Part shown: one piece after another, positions 8,669 to 16,848 of the stretch
Position numbering within the stretch: the stretch's first letter is position 1
Layout of the letters: each line of letters starts with the position of its first letter
Origin: an uncultured Bacteroidales bacterium
GTDB taxonomy: Bacteria; Bacteroidota; Bacteroidia; Bacteroidales; FEN-979
Length of the DNA: 64,000 nucleotides
Assembly (NCBI GenBank): GCA_903887775.1
Contig: CAISRB010000027.1
Coordinates: forward strand, 114,757 to 178,756
Reading direction: 5' to 3'
Translations under genes and position numbers: made by a program
Notes under the pieces: generated by a model
What the model was told of the DNA's origin: nothing
What the model saw: the letters and a program-made list of their open reading frames with translations, nothing else
Database searches by the model: none

Positions 8669-9799
8669 ATGAATTTCAGAATTGAACACCGCGATCACGG
8701 AAGCTCAGCCAGGGCCGGGTCACTGATCACTGATCATGGTTTGGTTCACACTCCCTTTTTCATGCCGGTTGGTACTGCAGGGGCTGTAAAGGCATTGCAC
8801 ATCAGGGACCTTCGGGATGAGATCAGGTCTGAGATCATGCTCAGCAATACATATCACCTGTACCTGAGGCCAGGAGCCAGGATTATCTCTGATGCAGGCG
8901 GGCTGCATAAATTCAATGGCTGGGACCGGCCCATCCTCACCGACAGCGGAGGGTTCCAGATCTATTCACTTACTGATATCAGGAAGATCACCGATGAGGG
9001 TGTTGTTTTCCAATCACATATCGACGGATCAAGGCATCATTTCACTCCGGAATCGGCAATAGACATCCAGCGTTCGCTCGGAGCCGATATCATCATGGCA
9101 TTCGACGAATGCACTCCCTGGCCGTGCGAATATGAGTATGCAAGGAAATCCCTGAAGCGAACCCATAAATGGCTGGACCGTTGTATCCAGCACTTTCATA
9201 TAACAGAATGTCCTCACGGGTATACCCAGGCCTTGTTCCCTATCGTCCAGGGAAGCACGTTTGAAGATCTGAGGGTGCAGTCAGCCGAATATATTGCATC
9301 AACCGACGCAGCCGGCTATGCCATAGGAGGCCTTTCGGTAGGTGAGCCTGCAAAGGTCATGTATACCATAACAGGCCTGGTATGTAATATACTGCCTCAG
9401 GAAAAGCCCAGGTATCTGATGGGCGTGGGAACACCTGCAAACATCCTCGAAAGCATAGCGCTCGGCATCGATATGTTCGACTGCGTGATCCCTACACGGA
9501 ATGGCAGGAACGGTATGCTTTTTACGAGAAACGGCATCATCAATATCAAGAATGAAAAATGGAAGGACGACTTCTCCCCTGTTGAAGCCGGGGGTGATGT
9601 GTTTTCCGATACTCAGTATACAAAAGCGTTTCTGAGACATCTTTTTATTTCGGGTGAAATGCTTGCAGCCATGATTGCAACGATGCATAATCTCGGGTTT
9701 TATATCTGGCTGATGAAGGAAGCGCGGAAACGCATACTTGAAGGGGATTTTACTGACTGGAAGAAAGAGATGGTAATCAAACTGATGAGCAGACTTTAA
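8669..9799 (+). CDS. tgt: queuine tRNA-ribosyltransferase (TGT), lacking the zinc cysteines
   Basis: A 376-residue protein matching bacterial tRNA-guanine transglycosylase, which swaps guanine-34 for preQ1 in GUN-anticodon tRNAs. Substrate-binding and catalytic segments are intact: TPFFMPVGTAGAVK, LTDSGGFQIYSL (the catalytic Asp), MAFDECTPWP, YAIGGLSVGE and FDCVIPTRNGRNGMLFT (the nucleophilic Asp region). The C-terminal zinc site normally reads CxCxxC then His. Here the corresponding stretch is EAGGDVFSDTQYTKAFLRH, with none of the three cysteines; the later His (ATMHNLGFY) is kept. I recall that TGTs of Bacteroidota commonly look like this, so it is probably a lineage trait and not damage. 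It has its own promoter. Confidence 0.95.
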   Translation: MNFRIEHRDHGSSARAGSLITDHGLVHTPFFMPVGTAGAVKALHIRDLRDEIRSEIMLSNTYHLYLRPGARIISDAGGLHKFNGWDRPILTDSGGFQIYSLTDIRKITDEGVVFQSHIDGSRHHFTPESAIDIQRSLGADIIMAFDECTPWPCEYEYARKSLKRTHKWLDRCIQHFHITECPHGYTQALFPIVQGSTFEDLRVQSAEYIASTDAAGYAIGGLSVGEPAKVMYTITGLVCNILPQEKPRYLMGVGTPANILESIALGIDMFDCVIPTRNGRNGMLFTRNGIINIKNEKWKDDFSPVEAGGDVFSDTQYTKAFLRHLFISGEMLAAMIATMHNLGFYIWLMKEARKRILEGDFTDWKKEMVIKLMSRL

Positions 9800-9885
9800 A
9801 AAATAGCGAGGTAGCGTTTGGCGAAGCCAAAATGAGCACTCAAAAGAAATAAGAAATAGGTGCAAATAACTAGCGAAATTGGGTA
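9800..9885. repeat. degenerate AGCGAGGT/GGCGAAGCC intergenic element
   Basis: Between tgt and the GT39 gene lies AGCGAGGT followed by AGCGTTTGGCGAAGCC and a tail AATGAGCACT, AAAGAAATAA, GGTGCAAATAA. A related element (GGCGAAGCC, AATGAG, ACT, AAAGAAATTAA, CCAAATAAT) sits at 52187-52250, and a shortened form (TTTGGTAAAGCCGAAATAAG) at 12725-12744. Confidence 0.6.
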
Positions 9886-9918
9886 TTGCGCATTCGTAAA
9901 TCGAACATTTTTAGAAAA

Positions 9919-11619
9919 ATGATAAAAAATAAGAGCCAACGCCTGCTATTATACATTCTCCTCGGCTGGATGCTTATCAATTTCATACAGGCGGCATTGA
10001 CGGGCTTGTTTGACGACGAAGGTTTATTCTGGTTGTATGGTGAAAGGCCTGCCTGGGGATATTATGAACATCCACCTATGGTTGGTATTCTTATCAGGGC
10101 GGGCTATATGTTGTTTCACAACGAATTCGGGGTAAGGTTTTTCTTTGTGATCATTAACGCCCTCTCGTTTTACCTGCTGGCCAGGCTCGCCGGGGTTAAA
10201 GACCCAATACTATTCGCAGCCCTGGGGTTCACAACGATGATTGCCCAGGTCGGAGGGTTTATAGCTGCCCCGGATGTTGCATTGCTTTTCTTCATCATCC
10301 TGTTTTTCCTGGTTTATAAAAAGCTGCTCGAAAAGGACGATATCCCTATGGCAGTGCTTTGGGGGATGATCATGGCAGCCATGATCTACAGCAAATACAA
10401 TGGCATACTTGTGATCCTGTTCACTATCTTCTCGAATTTCCGGCTTCTTAAAAGCCGCTCATTTTACATTGCCGCTCTCAGCGGCATCGCATGCATGATA
10501 CCGCATATCCTATGGTCATTTACGAATGATCATCCGACAGCATATTATCATCTTTTTGAAAGAAGCTTCGAACAATTCAACATCCTGAAATATTTCAGCG
10601 AGTTTTTTATCGGTCAGATCGGCATTTATGGTCCAATTATGGCATTTATATTTTTCTGGGCCATGATTGTGTTCAAACCAACAGATACCTTCGACAAAAG
10701 CCTCAAGTTCACCGCTATCGGTATCATGCTGTTTTTCATGGCCTATACTTTCCGTGGAAGAGTTGAGCCAAACTGGACTGTTCCGGCTTTCGCACCTATG
10801 CTGATCATGGCTTACAGGACATCCGCAGAAAAACTAAGACTGAGGAAATGGATCATGGCTATGGCTGTAACAAGTCTTGTTTTAATGGCCGGGTTCAGAA
10901 TATACCTTGTTCATGATTATTTAAAACTCTCCCGCCATACCCTGAATCTTTCTGAGTTATACGGATGGAAGGAATGGGCAAAGGAACTTGAGAAAAGATC
11001 GGGTGGCAGGCCGGTACTTTTCCTGAACTCTTATCAGAGGACCGCCAAATATATTTTTTATACCGGGAAACCTGCATATACCATGGAGGATTATTCGGGG
11101 CACAGGACACAGTTTTATTACTGGAGTGAAATTGAAAAGCAATTGCAGGGAAAGGATATCATGGTGGTTGATTTTGCATCCTGGCGCTGGCTTCCTGATA
11201 AAAAAGACTTTGTGACCAGCAATAACATCATCACCTATTACGGCTATTGGGACAATTTCAGGTCTCATTACAAACTCGGCCTTAAGTTTAAAATTAAGGA
11301 GCTCCGTTTTCCTGCCAATGCAAATATCACGCTGCCTATAACTATCACCAATCCTTACAGAGACACAATCAGGTTCAATGAAAATAAATGGATGCCCTCA
11401 TGGCTGGTTTACCATATTCACTATAAAGATCAATTTATTGCCCAGATGATACCTTCGACCGATATAACAAATATGGTCATTACCGGGGCAAGCAAGGATA
11501 CCAGTATTCGTTTCCTTACGCCTTCACAGCCGGGGAATTATTATTTTTGGGTTTCTGTTTCTACCGGCTGGGTGCCTCCGGCAAGAAACATGAATTATCA
11601 AATGATGGAAATTTACTGA
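9919..11619 (+). CDS. GT39-type membrane glycosyltransferase (ArnT/PMT-like)
   Basis: A polytopic protein of about 566 residues from the ATG at 9919. An in-frame TTG at 9886 would add 11 residues but lies in repeat sequence, so I prefer the ATG. After the first membrane segment comes the acidic loop GLFDDEGLFWLYGERPAWGYYEHPPMVG. The DE pair and HPPM motif are typical of ArnT/PMT-type enzymes, which take sugars from lipid-linked donors on the outer face of the inner membrane. About ten membrane segments follow up to residue ~345, then a soluble beta-rich C-terminal domain (about 350-566). The stop overlaps the lptG start by one base (TGATG), implying coupling. The acceptor cannot be told from sequence. 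Confidence 0.85.
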   Translation: MIKNKSQRLLLYILLGWMLINFIQAALTGLFDDEGLFWLYGERPAWGYYEHPPMVGILIRAGYMLFHNEFGVRFFFVIINALSFYLLARLAGVKDPILFAALGFTTMIAQVGGFIAAPDVALLFFIILFFLVYKKLLEKDDIPMAVLWGMIMAAMIYSKYNGILVILFTIFSNFRLLKSRSFYIAALSGIACMIPHILWSFTNDHPTAYYHLFERSFEQFNILKYFSEFFIGQIGIYGPIMAFIFFWAMIVFKPTDTFDKSLKFTAIGIMLFFMAYTFRGRVEPNWTVPAFAPMLIMAYRTSAEKLRLRKWIMAMAVTSLVLMAGFRIYLVHDYLKLSRHTLNLSELYGWKEWAKELEKRSGGRPVLFLNSYQRTAKYIFYTGKPAYTMEDYSGHRTQFYYWSEIEKQLQGKDIMVVDFASWRWLPDKKDFVTSNNIITYYGYWDNFRSHYKLGLKFKIKELRFPANANITLPITITNPYRDTIRFNENKWMPSWLVYHIHYKDQFIAQMIPSTDITNMVITGASKDTSIRFLTPSQPGNYYFWVSVSTGWVPPARNMNYQMMEIY

Positions 11620-12695
11620 TGAGAACCCTTGACCTGTATATAATCCGTAAGTTCCTGGGGACCTTCTTTTTTACGCTGGTCCTCCTGATTTTCATCGTAG
11701 TGATATTTGATATTTCGGAGAGGATAGATGACTTCCTTCGGACCAGACCTCCTTTGATCGCAATAGTTTTTGATTATTACTTCAATTTCATCCCTTATTT
11801 TATCAATCTTTTCAGTTACCTTCTGACATTCATCGCCGTCATTTTCTTCACATCGAATATGGCTTCGAATTCGGAGATCGTTGCCATCTTAGCCAGCGGG
11901 ATAAGCTTCCGGCGCTTTTTGTTCCCCTATATCTTATCGGCCTTGATTCTTGCATTCCTATCATTTCTCCTGGCCAATTTCATAATCCCGTATACTAACC
12001 AGGGAATGTTCGCCTTTGAAAAGAAATACATCAAGGACCCAAAAGAATTCAACGACATGAATATTCACCGGCAGATCAGCCCGGGAACCTTTATATACCT
12101 CGAGAACTTTAATCTCAGGACGAACAGCGGCTGGAAATTCACTATTGAGAAGTTTGAAAACAGGGCCATGGTATATAAGATGAAAGCCGAACGCATTGAC
12201 TGGGACAGTATTCGCCAGCGATGGATCATTACAAATTATTATGAAAGAAGCTTTAAGGGTCTCAGTGAAAGTATCCGGAAAGGAGCGAAACTTGATACAT
12301 TGCTACCATTATCCCCTGCCGATTTAACCGAGGATATAGAGGAAGTCAAGATCATGAATTACTTCGTGCTCAGGGATCATATAAAGAAAAAGGAGCTCAG
12401 GGGCGATCCGGATGTCATGAAATATAAGGTCAAGGGTTATACCCGGATCTCGGATCCCTTTGCAACCCTTATTCTCACACTGATCGGGGTCGCGGTTTCT
12501 TCACGTAAGGTAAGAGGCGGGATTGGTTATCACCTGGGGTTTGGCCTTTCCCTTACCTTTCTCTATATCCTGTTTATGCAGGTATCCACGGTATTTGCCA
12601 CTTTCGGCAACCTTCATCCCCTCGTGGCCGTATGGATTCCGAATGTCATTTTCGGGATCATTGCATTTGTGCTTCTGCGGCTGGCGCCAAAATAA
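11619..12695 (+). CDS. lptG: LPS export ABC permease, LptF/LptG family
   Basis: A protein of 358 residues from the ATG at 11619. A longer in-frame reading beginning at 11547 would run through the end of the GT39 gene and is unlikely. The start MRTLDLYIIRKFLGTFFFTLVLL is the family hallmark. Six membrane segments are expected: about 15-37, 60-82 and 98-120, then three at about 270-355, with a periplasmic beta-jellyroll domain (about 130-265) between them. It should work with a second permease and LptB to pull lipopolysaccharide from the inner membrane. Neither partner lies in this window. LptF and LptG are hard to separate; the short length and single-gene context favour the LptG label, used loosely. 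Confidence 0.85.
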   Translation: MRTLDLYIIRKFLGTFFFTLVLLIFIVVIFDISERIDDFLRTRPPLIAIVFDYYFNFIPYFINLFSYLLTFIAVIFFTSNMASNSEIVAILASGISFRRFLFPYILSALILAFLSFLLANFIIPYTNQGMFAFEKKYIKDPKEFNDMNIHRQISPGTFIYLENFNLRTNSGWKFTIEKFENRAMVYKMKAERIDWDSIRQRWIITNYYERSFKGLSESIRKGAKLDTLLPLSPADLTEDIEEVKIMNYFVLRDHIKKKELRGDPDVMKYKVKGYTRISDPFATLILTLIGVAVSSRKVRGGIGYHLGFGLSLTFLYILFMQVSTVFATFGNLHPLVAVWIPNVIFGIIAFVLLRLAPK

Positions 12696-12905
12696 GTAGC
12701 GAAAAGCGAAATAGCGAAATAGAGTTTGGTAAAGCCGAAATAAGTCTTCGCTCGCATCTTTGCAACGCTGCTATGGTGTCGCTTTCGCTCGCATCTTCAC
12801 ACCGCCGCTACGGTGTCACTTCGTTCCACCTGATGCGGCTTGTGTGAATTGCTCCCTTCGCTTCACCTGATGCAGCTTATACAAAATGCTTCGCTATGTA
12901 ATCTC
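12696..12905. repeat. composite repeat region between lptG and ispE
   Basis: The convergent gap starts with AGCGAAA/AGCGAAAT words (12699-12723) and a GGTAAAGCC piece. Then come two copies of a ~37-base unit starting CGCTCGCATCTT (from about 12751 and 12788), each containing a GCTA(T/C)GGTGTC core. Two copies of a ~35-base unit follow with the core CACCTGATGC(G/A)GCTT (near 12828 and 12863). It ends at the stop codon of ispE. No protein or RNA gene was recognised. Confidence 0.7.
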
Positions 12906-13724
12906 TCATTTCAACTGTGAGGATATCCATACAAAACAACCGGGGAACAGGCCTTCTGTAACAGGGACTTCATTAAATAAACCGTAAACCGCCGAGCCGC
13001 TGCCGCTCATTGAAGAATATACGGCTCCTTTGCTGTACATCATTTCCTTTATCTGGCCGATAATCGGGAATTTCCGGCAAACAGGATCTTCGAAATCATT
13101 GATCATATTTGCTTTCCATTGGCTGAGCGGAAGTTTGATGATCTCTTTCAGGGAAGCTGCGGGCCTCCCCGGCTGAATTATTGAATAAGCCTCTGCGGTA
13201 CTCACATGAACCTGAGGGATAACAATCAACAGATACAATCCGCTTAACCCGACATCAACCTTCTCAAGAATCTCTCCCCTGCCCTTTGCAAAGGACGGAA
13301 TGTTTTCAATGAAAAACGTGCAGTCGCTTCCGAGGCGGGAAGCAAAGGCCTTCAGATGGTCGTTGCTCATGCCGAGATTAAACATTTCATTCAGGGCTTT
13401 CAGGGTATATGCACCGTCGGTGGAACCTCCCCCCAGGCCTGAACCAACAGGTATTATCTTCTGAAGATGGATGTCGACAGGCGGGATATTGAAATGTTCC
13501 CTCATCAGCTCATAAGCCTGAACGCAAAGGTTTGTAGCCTGATCGCCGGGGATTTTTAATCCCGATGCTGAAAAACAGAACCTGCCATCCGCAGATGGAT
13601 TAATTTCAACTATATCGCATAAGCCGGCCGGGTAGAATACCGTTTCGAGGTCATGATAACCATCTATACGTTTCCTGACAATGTTCAAACCAAGGTTTAC
13701 CTTGCAATTCGGTTTTACTATCAT
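12906..13724 (-). CDS. ispE: 4-diphosphocytidyl-2-C-methyl-D-erythritol kinase
   Basis: A 272-residue GHMP kinase. It phosphorylates CDP-methylerythritol at the 2-hydroxyl in the MEP route to isoprenoids. The N-terminus MIVKPNCKVNLGLNIVRKRIDGYHDLETVFYP carries the KxNLxLxVxxxRxDGYHxl substrate motif, and PVGSGLGGGSTDGA (residues 92-105) is the ATP-binding glycine-rich loop. A C-terminal MSGSGSAVYGLF motif (about 238-250) completes the family pattern. It follows the MbnH-like gene after 9 bases and is last in the ung-mbnP-mbnH-ispE run. The pairing with copper genes looks like operon convenience, not a shared pathway. Confidence 0.95.
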   Translation of the reverse strand: MIVKPNCKVNLGLNIVRKRIDGYHDLETVFYPAGLCDIVEINPSADGRFCFSASGLKIPGDQATNLCVQAYELMREHFNIPPVDIHLQKIIPVGSGLGGGSTDGAYTLKALNEMFNLGMSNDHLKAFASRLGSDCTFFIENIPSFAKGRGEILEKVDVGLSGLYLLIVIPQVHVSTAEAYSIIQPGRPAASLKEIIKLPLSQWKANMINDFEDPVCRKFPIIGQIKEMMYSKGAVYSSMSGSGSAVYGLFNEVPVTEGLFPGCFVWISSQLK

Positions 13725-13733
13725 AGTTTTTTC

Positions 13734-14963
13734 TTACTGTTCGTCAGGGAACTTCAAAGGCCTGGCAAAAGCTGGTTTTTTTATAAAATTGCTGTCGGTC
13801 AAAGTCAGGATGAAAGCTTTTAGGTCCGATTTCTGGGATGGAGTCAACTGAACCCCGTGTGTAACGACATGGTGCATAAGTGGACTTATGCTTGCCGACC
13901 AAACTAGCCCGGAACTGTAAAAATTGATCACCTCCTCCAGCGTTTTAAACCGCCCGTCATGCATATAAGGCGCCGTAAAAGCCACATTCCTCAGGGTGGG
14001 CGCCACATAAGCGCCCTCATCCATCAAATTCCCGGTAACGCTGTAACGGTCACCCGGATCTGTGAACACACTGTCTTTTCCATTATTATAAAAAAGATTT
14101 GTAGTGAACAGGGGATTTCCTTCGCCCCCATGGCAATGAAAACAATCTCCCCCGGTTTCTGTCATAAAAAGCACATATCCCCTGCGTTCCTTTTCATCCA
14201 GTTTTGATCCTCCTGAGAGGAAGCTGTCGAACTTTGAATCGGCTGAAATGAGAGTTCTGACAAACTGGGCAATGGCCCTGCCGATGTTCTTCACTGTCAC
14301 GGTTTTGCTGCCGAAAGCTTTTTCGAAGAGTTCGGGGTATCCCGGGATGCTCTGAATCAGCGCTTTCGAACGACTGGTATCTCCGGCCATCTCATGGGGA
14401 TCAGCGATCACCATCCAGGCCATATCTTCAAGCTGACGTTTCGCCTGCAAAGGGTTTCCTGCAGCAAGCGAACCGTTCCAGAGGTAACCGTTATTCACCC
14501 ATACCAGGTTGATCATCGGGAGCATGAAGTGAGGCGTGAGAATTCCTGTAAGCCCGTGAGGATGTCCGCCCGGGAAGCGGGGATTATCTATTCCGCAGAC
14601 AAATGAATGAGACTGCATATGGCAGGTAGAACAGCTCATCAGGGAATCGGGATCTGTGCGGCCACACAGCCTTCCGTCATAAAATAAGTAACGTCCCAGT
14701 TCAACGCCCTCAACGGTCATAGGGTTGTCGGAAGGTATGTTCAGCTGAGTGGGAAAATATTTTGGTATGCTGATGATGTAAGGAACAGGCTTTGCCGTCG
14801 TGTCCTGTGAATCCTTTGTACAGCCACCCAGGCCTGCAAGCAGCAACAGAACCGGCAGGAAAGCACTGAAAATCAGCGTTCGCCTGGCATACTGAAATCC
14901 GAATACCCAACTGATCGAATAGCGAACACCGGATTTTAAATTATTATATGTTAAATCAACCAT
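13734..14963 (-). CDS. diheme c-type cytochrome, MauG/MbnH-like
   Basis: A 409-residue protein with two CxxCH haem-attachment motifs: CSTCH at residues 111-115 and CFHCH at 274-278. This is the spacing of the bacterial cytochrome c peroxidase/MauG family. A hydrophobic stretch ends in LLLLAGLGGC (Cys 48), so it is probably a lipoprotein facing the periplasm; the ~28 residues before the hydrophobic stretch are unusual and a later non-ATG start is possible. It begins 12 bases behind an MbnP-like gene. In characterised MbnP/MbnH pairs the diheme enzyme oxidises a tryptophan of MbnP to kynurenine, creating a copper site. That role is inferred here from family and pairing; a plain cytochrome c peroxidase is the alternative. 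Confidence 0.85.
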   Translation of the reverse strand: MVDLTYNNLKSGVRYSISWVFGFQYARRTLIFSAFLPVLLLLAGLGGCTKDSQDTTAKPVPYIISIPKYFPTQLNIPSDNPMTVEGVELGRYLFYDGRLCGRTDPDSLMSCSTCHMQSHSFVCGIDNPRFPGGHPHGLTGILTPHFMLPMINLVWVNNGYLWNGSLAAGNPLQAKRQLEDMAWMVIADPHEMAGDTSRSKALIQSIPGYPELFEKAFGSKTVTVKNIGRAIAQFVRTLISADSKFDSFLSGGSKLDEKERRGYVLFMTETGGDCFHCHGGEGNPLFTTNLFYNNGKDSVFTDPGDRYSVTGNLMDEGAYVAPTLRNVAFTAPYMHDGRFKTLEEVINFYSSGLVWSASISPLMHHVVTHGVQLTPSQKSDLKAFILTLTDSNFIKKPAFARPLKFPDEQ

Positions 14964-14975
14964 TCAATCCTTCAA

Positions 14976-15836
14976 TCACTTCCCGCTCGTAAACCTTACA
15001 GAAATTGCCTTCCTCCCGTTGAGGCATGCATTGTGCAAGGCTGCCTGGTTCTGCATCATCATATTCGGGTATTTCTGGAAATCGAAATCATTGTCTCCCG
15101 TAAACCATTGGTTCACATTCATCGTGATCACCATCGATTTCGTAAGCCCTTTCTCAATTGAAAAACCGGAAGCAGGCAGGTTCACATAGAAAAAGTTCTG
15201 CACATACGATATAATAGAATCAGGGTTTATGACATTCCCTTTATAAACCTGGCCTATGCCGAGATGAAAATTAAACGGGTAGGTACGGTCAAAACCCTGT
15301 TTTTTCCACAGCAGATTCATCTTCATATAATGGTATCCCCCTCCCAAAATATCAGGCCAGTACATATCCCTTTCGGGTGGATTGAGAAAACGGTTCGAGA
15401 TATTCTCTTCTTCATCAATGCCGAAGGTCAGGGAAACCGAATCAAATTTACCGTAAGGTACCGAAGCATTTACGAGCAGGTAAGAACTTGACGGGATCCT
15501 TGCATCCACATAGTGAATTCCATCATCATTGAATACGGTATAATCCACACCATCGTCACGGTGGAGGGTGATATCTGAAATGAAATACTGAAGGTCGGTC
15601 ACCTTGTAAAGATCATTTGACGAGTTCTTATAAATCATTGTATCTAAAACAAGCGGCAGGCTGTCGACCTTATTCTCAAAACGTATAACTATCGTTGTAG
15701 GCGTAGAAGGACCTTCCTCGGTCACTCCTGATTTCTGACAGGATAAATTAACGAACAGACTGATTATCAAAAGTATTGCAAATACAGAAATACTTTGAGT
15801 TTTTCTTATCCTTTTAAAGTCTGCGGATGTCATCAT
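14976..15836 (-). CDS. MbnP-family copper-binding lipoprotein
   Basis: A 286-residue lipoprotein (hydrophobic signal to LFVNLSC, Cys 33). From about residue 46 the sequence follows the MbnP-like pattern: IVIRFENKVDSLPLVLDTMIY, then YKVTDLQYFISDI, DSVSLTFGID, the tryptophan-bearing RDMYWPDILGGGYHYMKMN (W160), and FNFHLG (190-193). In MbnP a conserved tryptophan is turned into kynurenine by the partner MbnH and helps bind copper(I). W160 is the best candidate by position, which is inference. The 5' end overlaps ung by 4 bases and the gene is followed by the diheme protein. Nothing else of a methanobactin cluster is present, as in most MbnPH pairs outside methanotrophs. Confidence 0.78.
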   Translation of the reverse strand: MMTSADFKRIRKTQSISVFAILLIISLFVNLSCQKSGVTEEGPSTPTTIVIRFENKVDSLPLVLDTMIYKNSSNDLYKVTDLQYFISDITLHRDDGVDYTVFNDDGIHYVDARIPSSSYLLVNASVPYGKFDSVSLTFGIDEEENISNRFLNPPERDMYWPDILGGGYHYMKMNLLWKKQGFDRTYPFNFHLGIGQVYKGNVINPDSIISYVQNFFYVNLPASGFSIEKGLTKSMVITMNVNQWFTGDNDFDFQKYPNMMMQNQAALHNACLNGRKAISVRFTSGK

Positions 15837-16513
15837 TCCAACCTCCAGTCGATTTCCTGTTTACCCATTTGCCTGAGCAATTCATTGATTCGGGAAAAAT
15901 GCCTGCAGCCGAAAAAACCCCTGGCAGCCGATAATGGTGAAGGATGAGGCGCCGTAAGGATAAAATGTTTCGATTTATCGATCAGGGCTGATTTCGCTTC
16001 GGCAAACTTCCCCCATAAGACAAATATAAGACCCTCCCGTTGGGCAGAGAGTTGCTTTATCACTTCATCGGTAAAGGTCTCCCAGCCTTTATTCTGATGA
16101 GACCCAGCCTGGTTTTCGCGTACGGTCAGGGTCGCATTGAGCAGCAACACCCCCTGCCTGGCCCAGGCTGTCAGGTTACCATGCCCGGGTGGCTTAATCC
16201 TAAGGTCACTCTCAATTTCTTTGAAAATATTGATCAGAGATGGGGGTTTTCTGACTCCTTCCGGAACCGAAAAACATAATCCATGTGCTTCGCCGTAGCC
16301 GTGATAAGGATCCTGTCCAAGTATCACAACTTTAACATCACTGAAAGATGTTTGATTGAAAGCGTTAAATATCAATGAACCCGGAGGGAAAACCCGGTTC
16401 ATCTTCTTCTCCTCCAGCAGAAATGCCTTAAGTTCAGCCATATATGGTTTCCCGAATTCTTTTTCGAGTACGGTTTTCCAACTACTTTCAATAGCAGGGT
16501 TCAACTGTTCCAT
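15833..16513 (-). CDS. ung: uracil-DNA glycosylase, family 1
   Basis: A 226-residue protein of normal Ung length that excises uracil from DNA. The water-activating motif GQDPYHG is at residues 66-72 (catalytic Asp 68), followed by GLCFSVP (uracil-binding Phe). The minor-groove loop HPSPLSAARGFFGCRHF near residue 190 gives the catalytic His. All catalytic residues are intact. It heads a tight minus-strand run (4-base overlap with the MbnP-like gene). Confidence 0.96.
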   Translation of the reverse strand: MEQLNPAIESSWKTVLEKEFGKPYMAELKAFLLEEKKMNRVFPPGSLIFNAFNQTSFSDVKVVILGQDPYHGYGEAHGLCFSVPEGVRKPPSLINIFKEIESDLRIKPPGHGNLTAWARQGVLLLNATLTVRENQAGSHQNKGWETFTDEVIKQLSAQREGLIFVLWGKFAEAKSALIDKSKHFILTAPHPSPLSAARGFFGCRHFSRINELLRQMGKQEIDWRLE

Positions 16514-16599
16514 TACAGTATTCCGGTTATAAACTTAAGCTCGTTAATAACTTTAAACAATATTGTACCTAAATCGGAGTTTAATACTTATTCATTGCC

Positions 16600-16607
16600 T
16601 AATTTTG
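16600..16607 (+). promoter_or_regulatory. TAnnTTTG promoter for the small lipoprotein
   Basis: TAATTTTG lies 28 bases ahead of the ATG at 16636. It is the only good Bacteroidota -7 element in the 16514-16635 gap. Confidence 0.5.
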
Positions 16608-16635
16608 CATAAATTCACAATCCGGTTTAATTAAC

Positions 16636-16758
16636 ATGAAAAAAATAGCTATCGTATTATTTTCAGTGATATTATTTGGTATCGTTTCTTCATGCACATC
16701 AAACAAGAGTTGTGCCGCATACGGTGAAAAGCAAAGATACCAAATCGAACGTCGCTGA
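16636..16758 (+). CDS. small (40-residue) lipoprotein
   Basis: A short reading frame: MKKIAIVLFSVILFGIVSSC, then TSNKSCAAYGEKQRYQIERR and a stop. It has a perfect lipoprotein signal with a lipobox GIVSSC, leaving only about 21 mature residues, basic and hydrophilic. It is supported by a TAnnTTTG element 28 bases upstream and a strong hairpin-plus-T terminator 24 bases downstream, so it looks like a single-gene transcription unit. Tiny Bacteroidota lipoproteins with a C(A/P)AY motif after the lipidated Cys seem familiar to me, but no function is known. Confidence 0.7.
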   Translation: MKKIAIVLFSVILFGIVSSCTSNKSCAAYGEKQRYQIERR

Positions 16759-16781
16759 TCAGCTTTTTTGATGAATTTTAT

Positions 16782-16813
16782 GGCTGCTCTTTTCTTTTAA
16801 GGGCAGCCTTTTT
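16782..16813 (+). terminator. intrinsic terminator of the small lipoprotein gene
   Basis: GGCTGCTC (16782-16789) pairs with GGGCAGCC (16801-16808), with two more A-T pairs inside, followed by TTTTTA. Confidence 0.85.
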
Positions 16814-16848
16814 ATTTTTCATATTTTTGTTCTGATTTTCTGCCGGAG

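Noticed and set aside
9299..9865. 188-codon minus-strand open frame
   Set aside because: Antisense to tgt and its downstream repeat; no motif.
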